10,414 nucleotides of DNA from Actinomycetota bacterium (GTDB lineage: Bacteria > Actinomycetota > Acidimicrobiia > Acidimicrobiales > Poriferisodalaceae). The translations under genes and the position numbers were made by a program. Location of the stretch: NCBI GenBank assembly GCA_013151655.1, contig JAADHX010000146.1, forward strand, positions 1 through 10,414, written 5' to 3'. The notes under the pieces are model-generated. The model saw only the letters and a program-made list of their open reading frames with translations, was not told where the DNA came from and did no database searches. How positions within the stretch are numbered: position 1 is the first letter of the stretch; every line of letters begins with the position of its first letter. This document shows, one piece after another, positions 1-5,275 of the stretch.

Positions 1-48
1 GTGCGGGTCGTCGAAAGATAGCCATTCGCGGCGATCGTTTGCAGTCAT
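1..48 (-). CDS. N-terminus of an unidentified protein (partial, runs off the left edge)
   Basis: Reading the minus strand from the ATG at 48-46 gives 16 uninterrupted codons to the window edge: MTANDRREWLSFDDPH. The 'EW-SFDDP' opening resembles the start of a conserved actinobacterial hypothetical protein with a Cys-rich body, but too little is visible to assign a family. The gene is divergent from the 70-aa gene that starts at 93, leaving 44 bases between the two start codons. On the minus strand a TANNNT hexamer (TACGCT, plus positions 57-62) ends 8 bases before the ATG, which would fit a leaderless or nearly leaderless transcript; no Shine-Dalgarno sequence is seen. The call rests on the divergent arrangement, the promoter-like hexamer and a plausible soluble N-terminus. 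It could be chance, since 16 codons is short. Confidence 0.45.
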   Translation of the reverse strand, partial: MTANDRREWLSFDDPH

Positions 49-56
49 CGGGGTGC

Positions 57-62
57 AGCGTA
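57..62 (-). promoter_or_regulatory. Candidate -10 hexamer (TACGCT) for the left-edge minus-strand gene
   Basis: On the minus strand TACGCT matches the actinobacterial TANNNT -10 pattern and lies 8 bases before the ATG at 48. No convincing -35 is present at 17-18 bases. It lies back to back with the plus-strand hexamer at 80-85, so the 44-base gap would be a compact divergent promoter. Confidence 0.3.
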
Positions 63-79
63 AACGGACTTCGCCGCCG

Positions 80-85
80 TACCCT
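80..85 (+). promoter_or_regulatory. Candidate -10 hexamer (TACCCT) for a leaderless transcript starting at 93
   Basis: TACCCT fits TANNNT and is followed by exactly 7 bases and then ATG at 93, the spacing expected if transcription begins at or next to the start codon. The 127-aa gene at 9926 has the identical hexamer at the identical distance. There is no Shine-Dalgarno before 93, which agrees with a leaderless start. The hexamer also favours ATG 93 over the TTG at 39, which lies upstream of it. A -35 element is not obvious. Confidence 0.45.
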
Positions 86-92
86 GCCGATC

Positions 93-305
93 ATGCAAGA
101 TGATCTTGATCGAGTGGCCGATCAACTTGAGGCGCTGTCCGAACAACTTGTCGATCTGTCGATGTCGGCACTGCGAGAGGCGCTCAACGACCAAGACGGC
201 GATGGCTCGCGGCCAGCTGTCGAGAAACGAATCTCGCGTGCTCGACGTGGTATCGATAAGGCCGCCTACATCCTTCGGGGTGAGTCCATGGCCGGAATGA
301 TCTGA
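93..305 (+). CDS. Small helical protein of unknown function (70 aa)
   Basis: This is a 70-residue acidic-then-basic protein with no recognised domain. Residues 1-35 form a leucine-rich heptad-like stretch (VADQLEALSEQLVDLSMSAL) likely to be an amphipathic helix or short coiled coil. Residues 36-45 are a polar Asp/Gly/Ser linker, and residues 46-65 are a basic helix (EKRISRARRGIDKAAYIL). There is no signal peptide or membrane segment, so it is probably cytosolic and may oligomerise. An in-frame TTG at 39 would add 18 residues, but the extension is Arg/Cys/Ser-rich and unlike the rest, and the candidate promoter at 80-85 sits inside it; ATG 93 is therefore preferred. It ends 23 bases before the LOG-family gene, which suggests co-transcription. 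I do not recognise a function. Confidence 0.7.
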   Translation: MQDDLDRVADQLEALSEQLVDLSMSALREALNDQDGDGSRPAVEKRISRARRGIDKAAYILRGESMAGMI

Positions 306-328
306 GCGGTTGGAGTGACCCGAACCAC

Positions 329-1384
329 ATGACGCAAACCCCGCCTACCTCATCGAAACGCCGGACCGGCGACGATGCTCTCGATGCCGCGATTGCTGGC
401 CTTGTCGACTCCGCTGCCGGCGAACACACCAGGCTCGGAACCGAGCTATTGGTTGCCGCGGTTGGACTTCTCACCGACGGCCCGCACCGGCTCGACCTCA
501 AGATTGCCACCGCCGCTTTGCAGGAGATGCGCGACGCATATTCGACGTTCGCTCCATATCGGGGCGCCAAGAAGGTCACCGTTTTCGGCTCGGCTAGGAC
601 CCAACCCCACGACAAGGCCTATGAGCAGGCATACGACGTGGCCAAGGCGCTGGCCGAGATGGGCTGGATGGTCGTAACTGGGGCAGGCCCAGGAATCATG
701 ATCGCGGCTAACGAGGGTGCCGGCCTCGAGATGAGCTTCGGCGTGAACATCAGGCTCCCCTTCGAGACCGAGGTCAACGCGCTTCTGCACGGCGACGAGA
801 AACTCGTCGAGATGAAGTACTTCTTCACCCGCAAGCTGATGCTCATCAAAGAATCGCAAGGCTTTATTGCGCTCCCAGGTGGGTTTGGCACCCTCGACGA
901 GACTTTCGAGTTGCTCACTCTTCAACAAACAGGCAAGGCCGACCCTTCGCCCATTGTGATGCTCGACGTGCCAGGCGGCACCTATTGGTCGCGTTGGCAC
1001 GACTACGTGCTCGAAGAACTCGAAGCCAACGGCATGGTCAATCCCGCCGACCGCGAGCTGTACACGATCACCGACAATGTCGAGGTTGCGTGCGCAGCCA
1101 TCAGCGACTTCTGGACCAACTACCACTCGATCCGTTACGTGGGCGATCGACTGGTCGTGCGTATGCAGCACGAGATCACCGATGAGGCGTTGGCCGACAT
1201 CAACCGCGAGTTTGGCCATCTTGTCGATCGCGGCTCGATAACAAGATCGCCTCCGCTCGGCCCCGAGGTCGACGACGATGACGTGCTCGCGCTTCCCCGT
1301 TTGGCGTTTGCCTACGGCAACCGCCACTACGGCAAGCTCCACCCTCTAATCCGCGCCGTCAACCAGGGTTCAGTCGCCAACTAG
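329..1384 (+). CDS. LOG-family (TIGR00730-type) Rossmann-fold protein, probable nucleotide 5'-monophosphate phosphoribohydrolase, large form
   Basis: This is a LOG-family enzyme. Characterised members hydrolyse the N-glycosidic bond of nucleoside monophosphates (cytokinin riboside 5'-monophosphate in LOG, purine and pyrimidine NMPs in PpnN), giving free base and ribose 5-phosphate. The Rossmann core spans about residues 82-265. It shows VFGSAR (85-90), the glycine loop GAGPGIM (118-124), FFTRKL (165-170) and the family signature PGGFGTLDE (183-191), whose Glu is catalytic in LOG enzymes. The family was once annotated as lysine decarboxylase, which is obsolete. At 351 aa it is much longer than the roughly 190-aa LOG core, with about 80 extra N-terminal and 85 extra C-terminal residues (including an acidic EVDDDDV run near 313), as in the larger bacterial subgroup. 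GGAG at 312-315 is a distant ribosome site. The last six codons and the stop lie inside the giant inverted repeat at 1364-1491. The substrate is inferred from the family. Confidence 0.88.
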   Translation: MTQTPPTSSKRRTGDDALDAAIAGLVDSAAGEHTRLGTELLVAAVGLLTDGPHRLDLKIATAALQEMRDAYSTFAPYRGAKKVTVFGSARTQPHDKAYEQAYDVAKALAEMGWMVVTGAGPGIMIAANEGAGLEMSFGVNIRLPFETEVNALLHGDEKLVEMKYFFTRKLMLIKESQGFIALPGGFGTLDETFELLTLQQTGKADPSPIVMLDVPGGTYWSRWHDYVLEELEANGMVNPADRELYTITDNVEVACAAISDFWTNYHSIRYVGDRLVVRMQHEITDEALADINREFGHLVDRGSITRSPPLGPEVDDDDVLALPRLAFAYGNRHYGKLHPLIRAVNQGSVAN

Positions 1385-1491
1385 CGGCGCCTCAAACAAT
1401 CGCAACCTGTGCCTAAAACCGCGGTCGGGACCGCGGGTTTAGGCACAGGGTGCGATTGTTTGAGGCGCCGCTAGTTGGCGACTGAACCCTG
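1364..1491. repeat. Near-perfect 63-bp-arm inverted repeat (giant hairpin) containing the end of the LOG gene
   Basis: Positions 1364-1426 pair with 1429-1491 (partner coordinates sum to 2855) with 61 of 63 pairs complementary. The only mismatches are 1405/1450 and 1418/1437, both A opposite G. Only two bases separate the arms. The outer 37 pairs (1364-1400 with 1455-1491) are perfect. They contain the last six codons and stop of the LOG-family gene plus the next bases, so the right arm carries an inverted copy of a gene end. The inner 54 bp is a palindromic element also found at 2189-2242. There is no T-run after the stem, so it is not a textbook Rho-independent terminator, though it could stall polymerase or protect a 3' end. 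It stops 9 bases before the kinase start at 1501 and could affect translation there. Confidence 0.95.
1401..1454 (+). repeat. Palindromic intergenic element, copy 1 (54 bp)
   Basis: This is the inner part of the large hairpin. It aligns without gaps to 2189-2242 with 43 of 54 bases identical. Both copies begin CGCAACCTGTGCC, both fold on themselves, and both lie just after a plus-strand stop codon (16 bases after in this copy). The two stem mismatches of copy 1 are at right-arm bases 1437 and 1450, where copy 2 has paired T residues, so these look like later T-to-G changes. The conserved dyad and variable loop suggest a dispersed REP/MITE-like family or a structured RNA 3' end. Confidence 0.8.
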
Positions 1492-1500
1492 AACCCAATT

Positions 1501-2187
1501 GTGACGCTGCAGCGCACCGATGTGGTGTCGGCTGTCGCTCAAGCTATTGGCGACCGGCGTGAGGTTGGGCGGCCGACTTTGGTGGCGGTCGATGGCATGA
1601 GCGGAGCCGGTAAGAGCACCTTCGCCGACGAGTTAGCGAAAGCCTGTGCGGCTGCCGGTCACCGCGTGGTGCGTTCGACCACCGATTCGTTCCACAATCC
1701 AAGGCAGGTTCGGTTCAGGCGCGGCAAGGCCTCGCCGGTGGGGTTCTACTTTGATTCCCACGACCTCGATTCGCTTCGAAAGCGACTGCTCGAGCCGTTC
1801 AGACGCGGCGAAGGTGCGACCTATGTGGCTGCGATCTTCGACGAACCGTCGGACACACCCGTCGAACCCCAACCGTCACTTGTGGCTTCCGATGATGTGC
1901 TGATCTTTGACGGTCTGTTTCTGCAACGCCCGGAATTGCACGGTTACTGGGACCTCGTGATCTACATCGATGGGAACGAACGAGAGAATCTTCGCCGCCT
2001 CGGCTTGGTCATGGACGACTTGCCCGACACACCCGACGACGTGGTCGCTCACGTGTTGGAGTGGGTTCGCCGGCTCGATCGATACGCGTCGGGCATGACC
2101 TACTACGTCGATTCGGTGGACCCGATGCTGGGCGCAGACATCGTTATCGACAACAACAATTTCGCATCGCCCAAAATAATCGAATAG
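1501..2187 (+). CDS. Uridine-kinase-like P-loop nucleoside/metabolite kinase
   Basis: This 228-aa P-loop kinase belongs to the uridine kinase / phosphoribulokinase-like group, which transfers the ATP gamma-phosphate to a nucleoside or similar small substrate in the cytosol. The Walker A loop is GMSGAGKST at residues 32-40 after the beta-strand TLVAVD. DSFH at 62-65 occupies the position of the Asp-Ser-Phe substrate/Mg motif of uridine kinases. FYFDSHDLD (82-90) corresponds to their Asp-rich substrate loop. LIFDGLFL (134-141) is the Walker-B-like strand, usually 'EG' and here 'DG'. RENLRR (161-166) is a likely lid. The GTG at 1501 is the only reasonable start: an in-frame stop lies at 1483-1485 and the next internal Met is inside Walker A. 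No Shine-Dalgarno is visible, and the start follows the giant hairpin by 9 bases. Exact substrate is not determinable; uridine/cytidine is the default guess. Confidence 0.82.
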   Translation: MTLQRTDVVSAVAQAIGDRREVGRPTLVAVDGMSGAGKSTFADELAKACAAAGHRVVRSTTDSFHNPRQVRFRRGKASPVGFYFDSHDLDSLRKRLLEPFRRGEGATYVAAIFDEPSDTPVEPQPSLVASDDVLIFDGLFLQRPELHGYWDLVIYIDGNERENLRRLGLVMDDLPDTPDDVVAHVLEWVRRLDRYASGMTYYVDSVDPMLGADIVIDNNNFASPKIIE

Positions 2188-2188
2188 C

Positions 2189-2242
2189 CGCAACCTGTGC
2201 CCAAAACAGCGGTCCCAACCGCGGTTTTGGGCACAGGTTCGA
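2189..2242 (+). repeat. Palindromic intergenic element, copy 2, possible bidirectional terminator
   Basis: A hairpin with 22-bp arms (2192-2213 with 2218-2239, partner sum 4431) has one mismatch (2208/2223) and the 4-base loop CCCA. It starts one base after the kinase stop and lies about 87 bases beyond the stop of convergent fbiC, so it could end transcripts from both sides. No T-run follows on either strand, so intrinsic termination is unproven. It is 43/54 identical to 1401-1454 and in the same orientation relative to the upstream stop. Unlike copy 1, its flanks are not inverted repeats. Confidence 0.8.
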
Positions 2243-2290
2243 AACAGGAAAGGCGGGTGGGTGGTGTTTGGAGGTCGACCGTTGGGTTTC

Positions 2291-2346
2291 GCCGGGCTTG
2301 GCATTGTTCGTTGCCGGGCTTGGCATTGTTAGTTGGCGGGGCTTGG
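2291..2346. repeat. 22-bp tandem repeat (about 2.5 units) across the fbiC stop codon
   Basis: On the minus strand the units read from 2346 to 2324 (23 bp), 2323 to 2302 (22 bp) and a partial 2301 to 2291 (11 bp). Each begins CCAAGCCC, and the first two end ACAATG. The first unit contains the last fbiC codons and its TAA stop at 2331-2329. The second has CGAA where the first has CTAA, so it carries no stop in that register. This looks like a slippage or unequal-exchange duplication of the gene's 3' end. The 141-base gap between the convergent stops holds only this repeat and the palindrome at 2189-2242. Confidence 0.85.
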
Positions 2347-4791
2347 AACCCTGATGTCGACGGGGATGAGGCGTTGGCGGCCCAGCTTGAGACCGTCATC
2401 GCCCTTGCGGGTAACGCCACCGAGGGTGAGTTTGCCGTCGGCCCGGCCGTAGTTTGTGTCGCGCTGGTACAGCGTGCGACCTAGGGGAGTAGCCAGCGCG
2501 GCGAAGTCGGCCTCGGTTAGGCCTTGCCCATGGCTAGCGCCCGCGGCTCGACTGATGTTCTCGTCCATGAGAGTTCCGCCAAGGTCGTCGGCGCCGGCCC
2601 TTAGGATTTGCACCGCGCCGGCCAAACCGATCTTGACCCAACTGACCTGCACGTGGTCGATGTAGCCGCGATAGGCGATGCGCCCCACGGCATGCATCAG
2701 CAACGTTTCTCTGAAAGTCATGCCTCGTCTTGCTCGACGTTGCAGATATATCGGCGCCGCCATGTGGACGAACGGCAGCGGGATGAACTCGGTAAATCCG
2801 CCGGTTCGTTTCTGAAGCGAACGGGTGCGAACCATGTGTCTGGCCCAGTGGATGGGTTGCTCAACCGCGCCGGCCATGATGGTTACGTTCGAGTGCAAAC
2901 CGACACTATGGGCAGCTTCGTGAACGTCGAGCCACTGTTCGGTGTTGACTTTGTCTGGGCACAGAATTGCGCGCATCTCGTCGTCGAGAATCTCGGCCGC
3001 GGTTCCCGGCAACGATGCCAACCCAGCATTCTTGAGCATGGTGAGGTATTCGACTAGGTCGACGCCAAGCCGCTTGGCACCTTCATGGACCTCGAGGGCG
3101 GTGAAGCCGTGCACGTGCATCTCGGGCACAGCTTCTTTGACGGCTCGCGCCACCTCGATGTAGTAGTCGCCATCGAAACTCGGGTGAATTCCGCCCTGAA
3201 GTGTGACCTCGGTGGCGCCGAGTTCGGCGGCTTCGATGACCCTCTCCTGGATCTCGCCGAGGCTAAGTAAATAGGGAGTTCCCCGCAGATTGTGGCTCAA
3301 CTTGCCCTTGGCGAATCCGCAAAACGTGCACTTGAAGGTGCAGACGTTGGTGTAGTTGATATTGCGATTGTGGACCCAAGTAGCGACGTCGCCCACTGCC
3401 TCTTTGCGAAGCTCATCGGCGAGTTCTGCGACCGCGACGACCTCGGGCCCGCGGGCCGAGAACAGCGTTACGATCTCGTTGAGGCCCACCTCTTGGCCGC
3501 CTCGGACGCCGTCGATCACGTCTCGGACCGGGCCGGAGGCTCCTGCGGGCCCAGGGATCAGCGCCGGTGGCAGATTCGTCGCGCCTGAGTACCAGGCAGT
3601 GTTGGCGTCGCCGACAATGGTGTACTCAGCACCGTCGCCAACGACTAGTGCCTCGTCGATGACCTCTGGGAAATGCCCGCCTGGGTCATCGCGCCCAAGG
3701 CTCTCAGCATCGGAACGGTCGAGCACGGCAAATCGATTCGACTCGTCGAGCCACAGAGTGGGATTGGATGCAAACTCGGGATAGATAGTGAGCCGAGGTG
3801 CCAGCACGTGTCCGTTGGCAACCGTGACCTCGCGAAGCCGGTCGAGGGCTGGCCACGGGCGCTCGGGGTTCACGAAGTCGGCCGTTACCGGCGAAACGCC
3901 TCCCCAATCGTCGATCCCGCACGCCAGCAAGCCGCCGAAATCGTCGGAGAGGTTCGGTGGCGCCTGGAGGTGGATCTCGGCGGGAAGAATCAGCCTTGCC
4001 AAAGCAATCGCCTGCCCAAACTCATCAGGCGGACATGGTGGCGATTTGTGCATCGCGGTGCCGACTTTGGGCAGGAAGTTCTGAACGATCACCTCTTGCA
4101 CATGGCCGTGCCGCCGGTGGCTCTCGGCGATCGCTTCGAGGGTGGCAACCCGATCGGCCAGCGACTCGCCGATGCCAACCAGTACACCGGTAGTGAACGG
4201 AATCTTCAGCTGGCCGGCCCACTCGAGTGTGTCCAGGCGGCGCTGTGGGACTTTGTCTGGAGCGCCGCGATGCGCGCCGAGTTGCCCGTTGGTTGACTCG
4301 ATCATCATCCCTTGGCTCGGCGCGACCTCTCGCAGCGTTGCCAGCTCGTGTTCATAAAGTGCGCCTGCGTTGGCATGCGGCAACAGACCGGTTTCGTCAC
4401 GGACCAACTGGCACATGTCGTAGAGGTAGTCGATGGTGGATTCGTAGCCGTTGTCTTGAAGCCACTGTCGGGCGGCCGGATACCTCAGCTCTGGCCGCTC
4501 GCCAAGGGTGAACAGGGCCTCATGAGTGCCGGCGGCGGCCCCAACCCTCGCGATCTCCAGAACCTCGTCGGGAGTTAGGTATGGTGCATCCAGGCGAGCC
4601 GGTGGCTGGGCAAACGTGCAGTATCCGCACTTGTCGCGGCACAGCATCGTTAGTGGAATGAACACCTTGGGCGAGTAAGTGATGCGCGTTCCGAACTGCG
4701 AATCGCGGACCGCAGCGGCACGATTTACAAGTTCGCGCAGTTCGAGCCCGAGCAATTCGTCCGTGTCATGGGTTGTCGACAAGCTGGTCAA
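2329..4791 (-). CDS. fbiC: FbiC, 7,8-didemethyl-8-hydroxy-5-deazariboflavin (FO) synthase, fused CofG-CofH
   Basis: This bifunctional radical-SAM enzyme makes FO, the chromophore of coenzyme F420, from 5-amino-6-ribitylaminouracil and tyrosine. Two radical-SAM modules are seen. The N-terminal CofG-like half (about 1-370) has C51-x3-C55-x2-C58 (CRDKCGYC). The C-terminal CofH-like half (about 440-820) has C484-x3-C488-x2-C491 (CTFKCTFC), followed by the GG-containing LQGGIHP (531-537). Each triad ligates a 4Fe-4S cluster. CofG preceding CofH in one chain is the actinobacterial arrangement; 820 aa is normal or slightly short. The TTG at 4791-4789 is chosen because it overlaps the preceding HxlR stop (TTGA), implying translational coupling, and because upstream in-frame codons lie inside that gene. 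No strong Shine-Dalgarno is seen. Both clusters and the central linker are intact, so it should be functional. The C-terminal codons fall in a tandem repeat. Confidence 0.96.
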   Translation of the reverse strand: MTSLSTTHDTDELLGLELRELVNRAAAVRDSQFGTRITYSPKVFIPLTMLCRDKCGYCTFAQPPARLDAPYLTPDEVLEIARVGAAAGTHEALFTLGERPELRYPAARQWLQDNGYESTIDYLYDMCQLVRDETGLLPHANAGALYEHELATLREVAPSQGMMIESTNGQLGAHRGAPDKVPQRRLDTLEWAGQLKIPFTTGVLVGIGESLADRVATLEAIAESHRRHGHVQEVIVQNFLPKVGTAMHKSPPCPPDEFGQAIALARLILPAEIHLQAPPNLSDDFGGLLACGIDDWGGVSPVTADFVNPERPWPALDRLREVTVANGHVLAPRLTIYPEFASNPTLWLDESNRFAVLDRSDAESLGRDDPGGHFPEVIDEALVVGDGAEYTIVGDANTAWYSGATNLPPALIPGPAGASGPVRDVIDGVRGGQEVGLNEIVTLFSARGPEVVAVAELADELRKEAVGDVATWVHNRNINYTNVCTFKCTFCGFAKGKLSHNLRGTPYLLSLGEIQERVIEAAELGATEVTLQGGIHPSFDGDYYIEVARAVKEAVPEMHVHGFTALEVHEGAKRLGVDLVEYLTMLKNAGLASLPGTAAEILDDEMRAILCPDKVNTEQWLDVHEAAHSVGLHSNVTIMAGAVEQPIHWARHMVRTRSLQKRTGGFTEFIPLPFVHMAAPIYLQRRARRGMTFRETLLMHAVGRIAYRGYIDHVQVSWVKIGLAGAVQILRAGADDLGGTLMDENISRAAGASHGQGLTEADFAALATPLGRTLYQRDTNYGRADGKLTLGGVTRKGDDGLKLGRQRLIPVDIRVPSPAN

Positions 4792-5228
4792 CTGAGGCCG
4801 CCAAGCACCGCCGGTGTTGCCGGTGTGGCACTGATCTCGGTGGCATCGAGGGCTCGGTCGCAGCTAGGGCAACGAACATCGATAGCCACCGGCGTGGTGC
4901 ATTCGTGGTGGGTCAGAACCGTTGGCGGTTCGCCTTCGGTGCACCATCGATCGCCCCATTGCATTAGGGCGACAAGGGCCGGCGAAAGTTCGCGCCCCTT
5001 GTCGGTCAGGCGGTATTCGAACCTGACCGGACGACCCTGATATTGAACCTTCGCCAAGATTTCGGCTTCGACAAGACCAGCCAGCCGATGCGACAGGAGG
5101 TTCTTGGCAATCCCGAGATCGTCGTGGAGCTCGGAGAATCTATGGAGGCCGCGAAAGGTGCCTCGCAAGATGAGGAGTGTCCAGCGGTCGCCTATCAGGT
5201 CGAGTGTGTTGGTGATCGAATCGCTCAT
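4788..5228 (-). CDS. HxlR-family winged-helix transcriptional regulator with C-terminal Cys cluster
   Basis: This 146-aa DNA-binding protein of the HxlR (DUF24, MarR-like) family has the typical opening TLDLIGDRWTLLILRG (8-23). The helix-turn-helix LHRFSELHDDLGIAKNLLSHRL lies around 28-49, and the wing VRFEYRLTDKGREL at 68-81. HxlR members often sense electrophiles or redox state through a Cys just before the first helix, but none is present here. Instead C110, C120 and C123 (CPSC) form a C-terminal cluster that could bind a metal or sense redox; this is inference. ATG 5228 is preferred over the GTG codons at 5237 and 5234, because a -10-like TAGAGT ends at 5238, directly against 5237 but 9 bases before the ATG. 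The stop overlaps the fbiC start, so the protein is made together with FO synthase and may regulate it and itself. The gene follows transaldolase after about 47 bases. Confidence 0.88.
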   Translation of the reverse strand: MSDSITNTLDLIGDRWTLLILRGTFRGLHRFSELHDDLGIAKNLLSHRLAGLVEAEILAKVQYQGRPVRFEYRLTDKGRELSPALVALMQWGDRWCTEGEPPTVLTHHECTTPVAIDVRCPSCDRALDATEISATPATPAVLGGLS

Positions 5229-5237
5229 CAGCACCAC

Positions 5238-5267
5238 ACTCTACTGTCAGTCTTGATTCGAAACCAA
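5238..5267 (-). promoter_or_regulatory. Candidate promoter of the HxlR-fbiC unit (TTGGTT - 18 - TAGAGT)
   Basis: On the minus strand TTGGTT (plus 5262-5267) and TAGAGT (plus 5238-5243) are 18 bases apart and end 9 bases before ATG 5228. The -10 fits TANNNT and the -35 shares TTG with the consensus. It lies just past the transaldolase stop (5276), so the regulator and fbiC could be transcribed separately from the sugar-phosphate genes. Confidence 0.4.
5253..5267. promoter_or_regulatory. Candidate HxlR operator (imperfect dyad TTGGTT-TCG-AATCAA)
   Basis: On the minus strand TTGGTT, three bases, then AATCAA form a 15-base dyad with 5 of 6 half-site pairs complementary. It overlaps the candidate -35 of the HxlR gene. 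HxlR/DUF24 regulators commonly bind short dyads of this kind upstream of their own gene, so autorepression is a reasonable inference. No second copy was noticed in the window. Confidence 0.35.
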
Positions 5268-5275
5268 CTGAGTAG

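Noticed and set aside
39..92. Longer start (TTG at 39) for the 70-aa protein
   Set aside because: The extension is Arg/Cys/Ser-rich and unlike the helical body, it overlaps the divergent gene's start, and the promoter-like TACCCT at 80-85 lies inside it.
446..1342. 298-codon minus-strand ORF
   Set aside because: It lies entirely antisense to the LOG gene, whose motifs are unmistakable. It has low-complexity Val/His/Arg composition typical of a high-GC antisense shadow.
1364..1491. Classical Rho-independent terminator
   Set aside because: The stem is far too long and no T-run follows on either strand. Repeat-derived palindrome is the better description, though it may still affect transcription.
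1364..2346. CRISPR array or integron-like repeats
   Set aside because: Only two palindrome copies about 790 bases apart with a full gene between them, and a separate 22-bp tandem repeat without spacers.
4809..4827. GCCGGTGTTGCCGGTGTGG-like mini repeat
   Set aside because: It is within the Ala/Thr/Pro-rich C-terminal tail of the HxlR regulator and is explained by repeated codons.
5229..5237. GTG starts at 5237 or 5234 for the HxlR gene
   Set aside because: They directly abut the candidate -10 hexamer and add only three residues; ATG 5228 fits better, though this is not certain.
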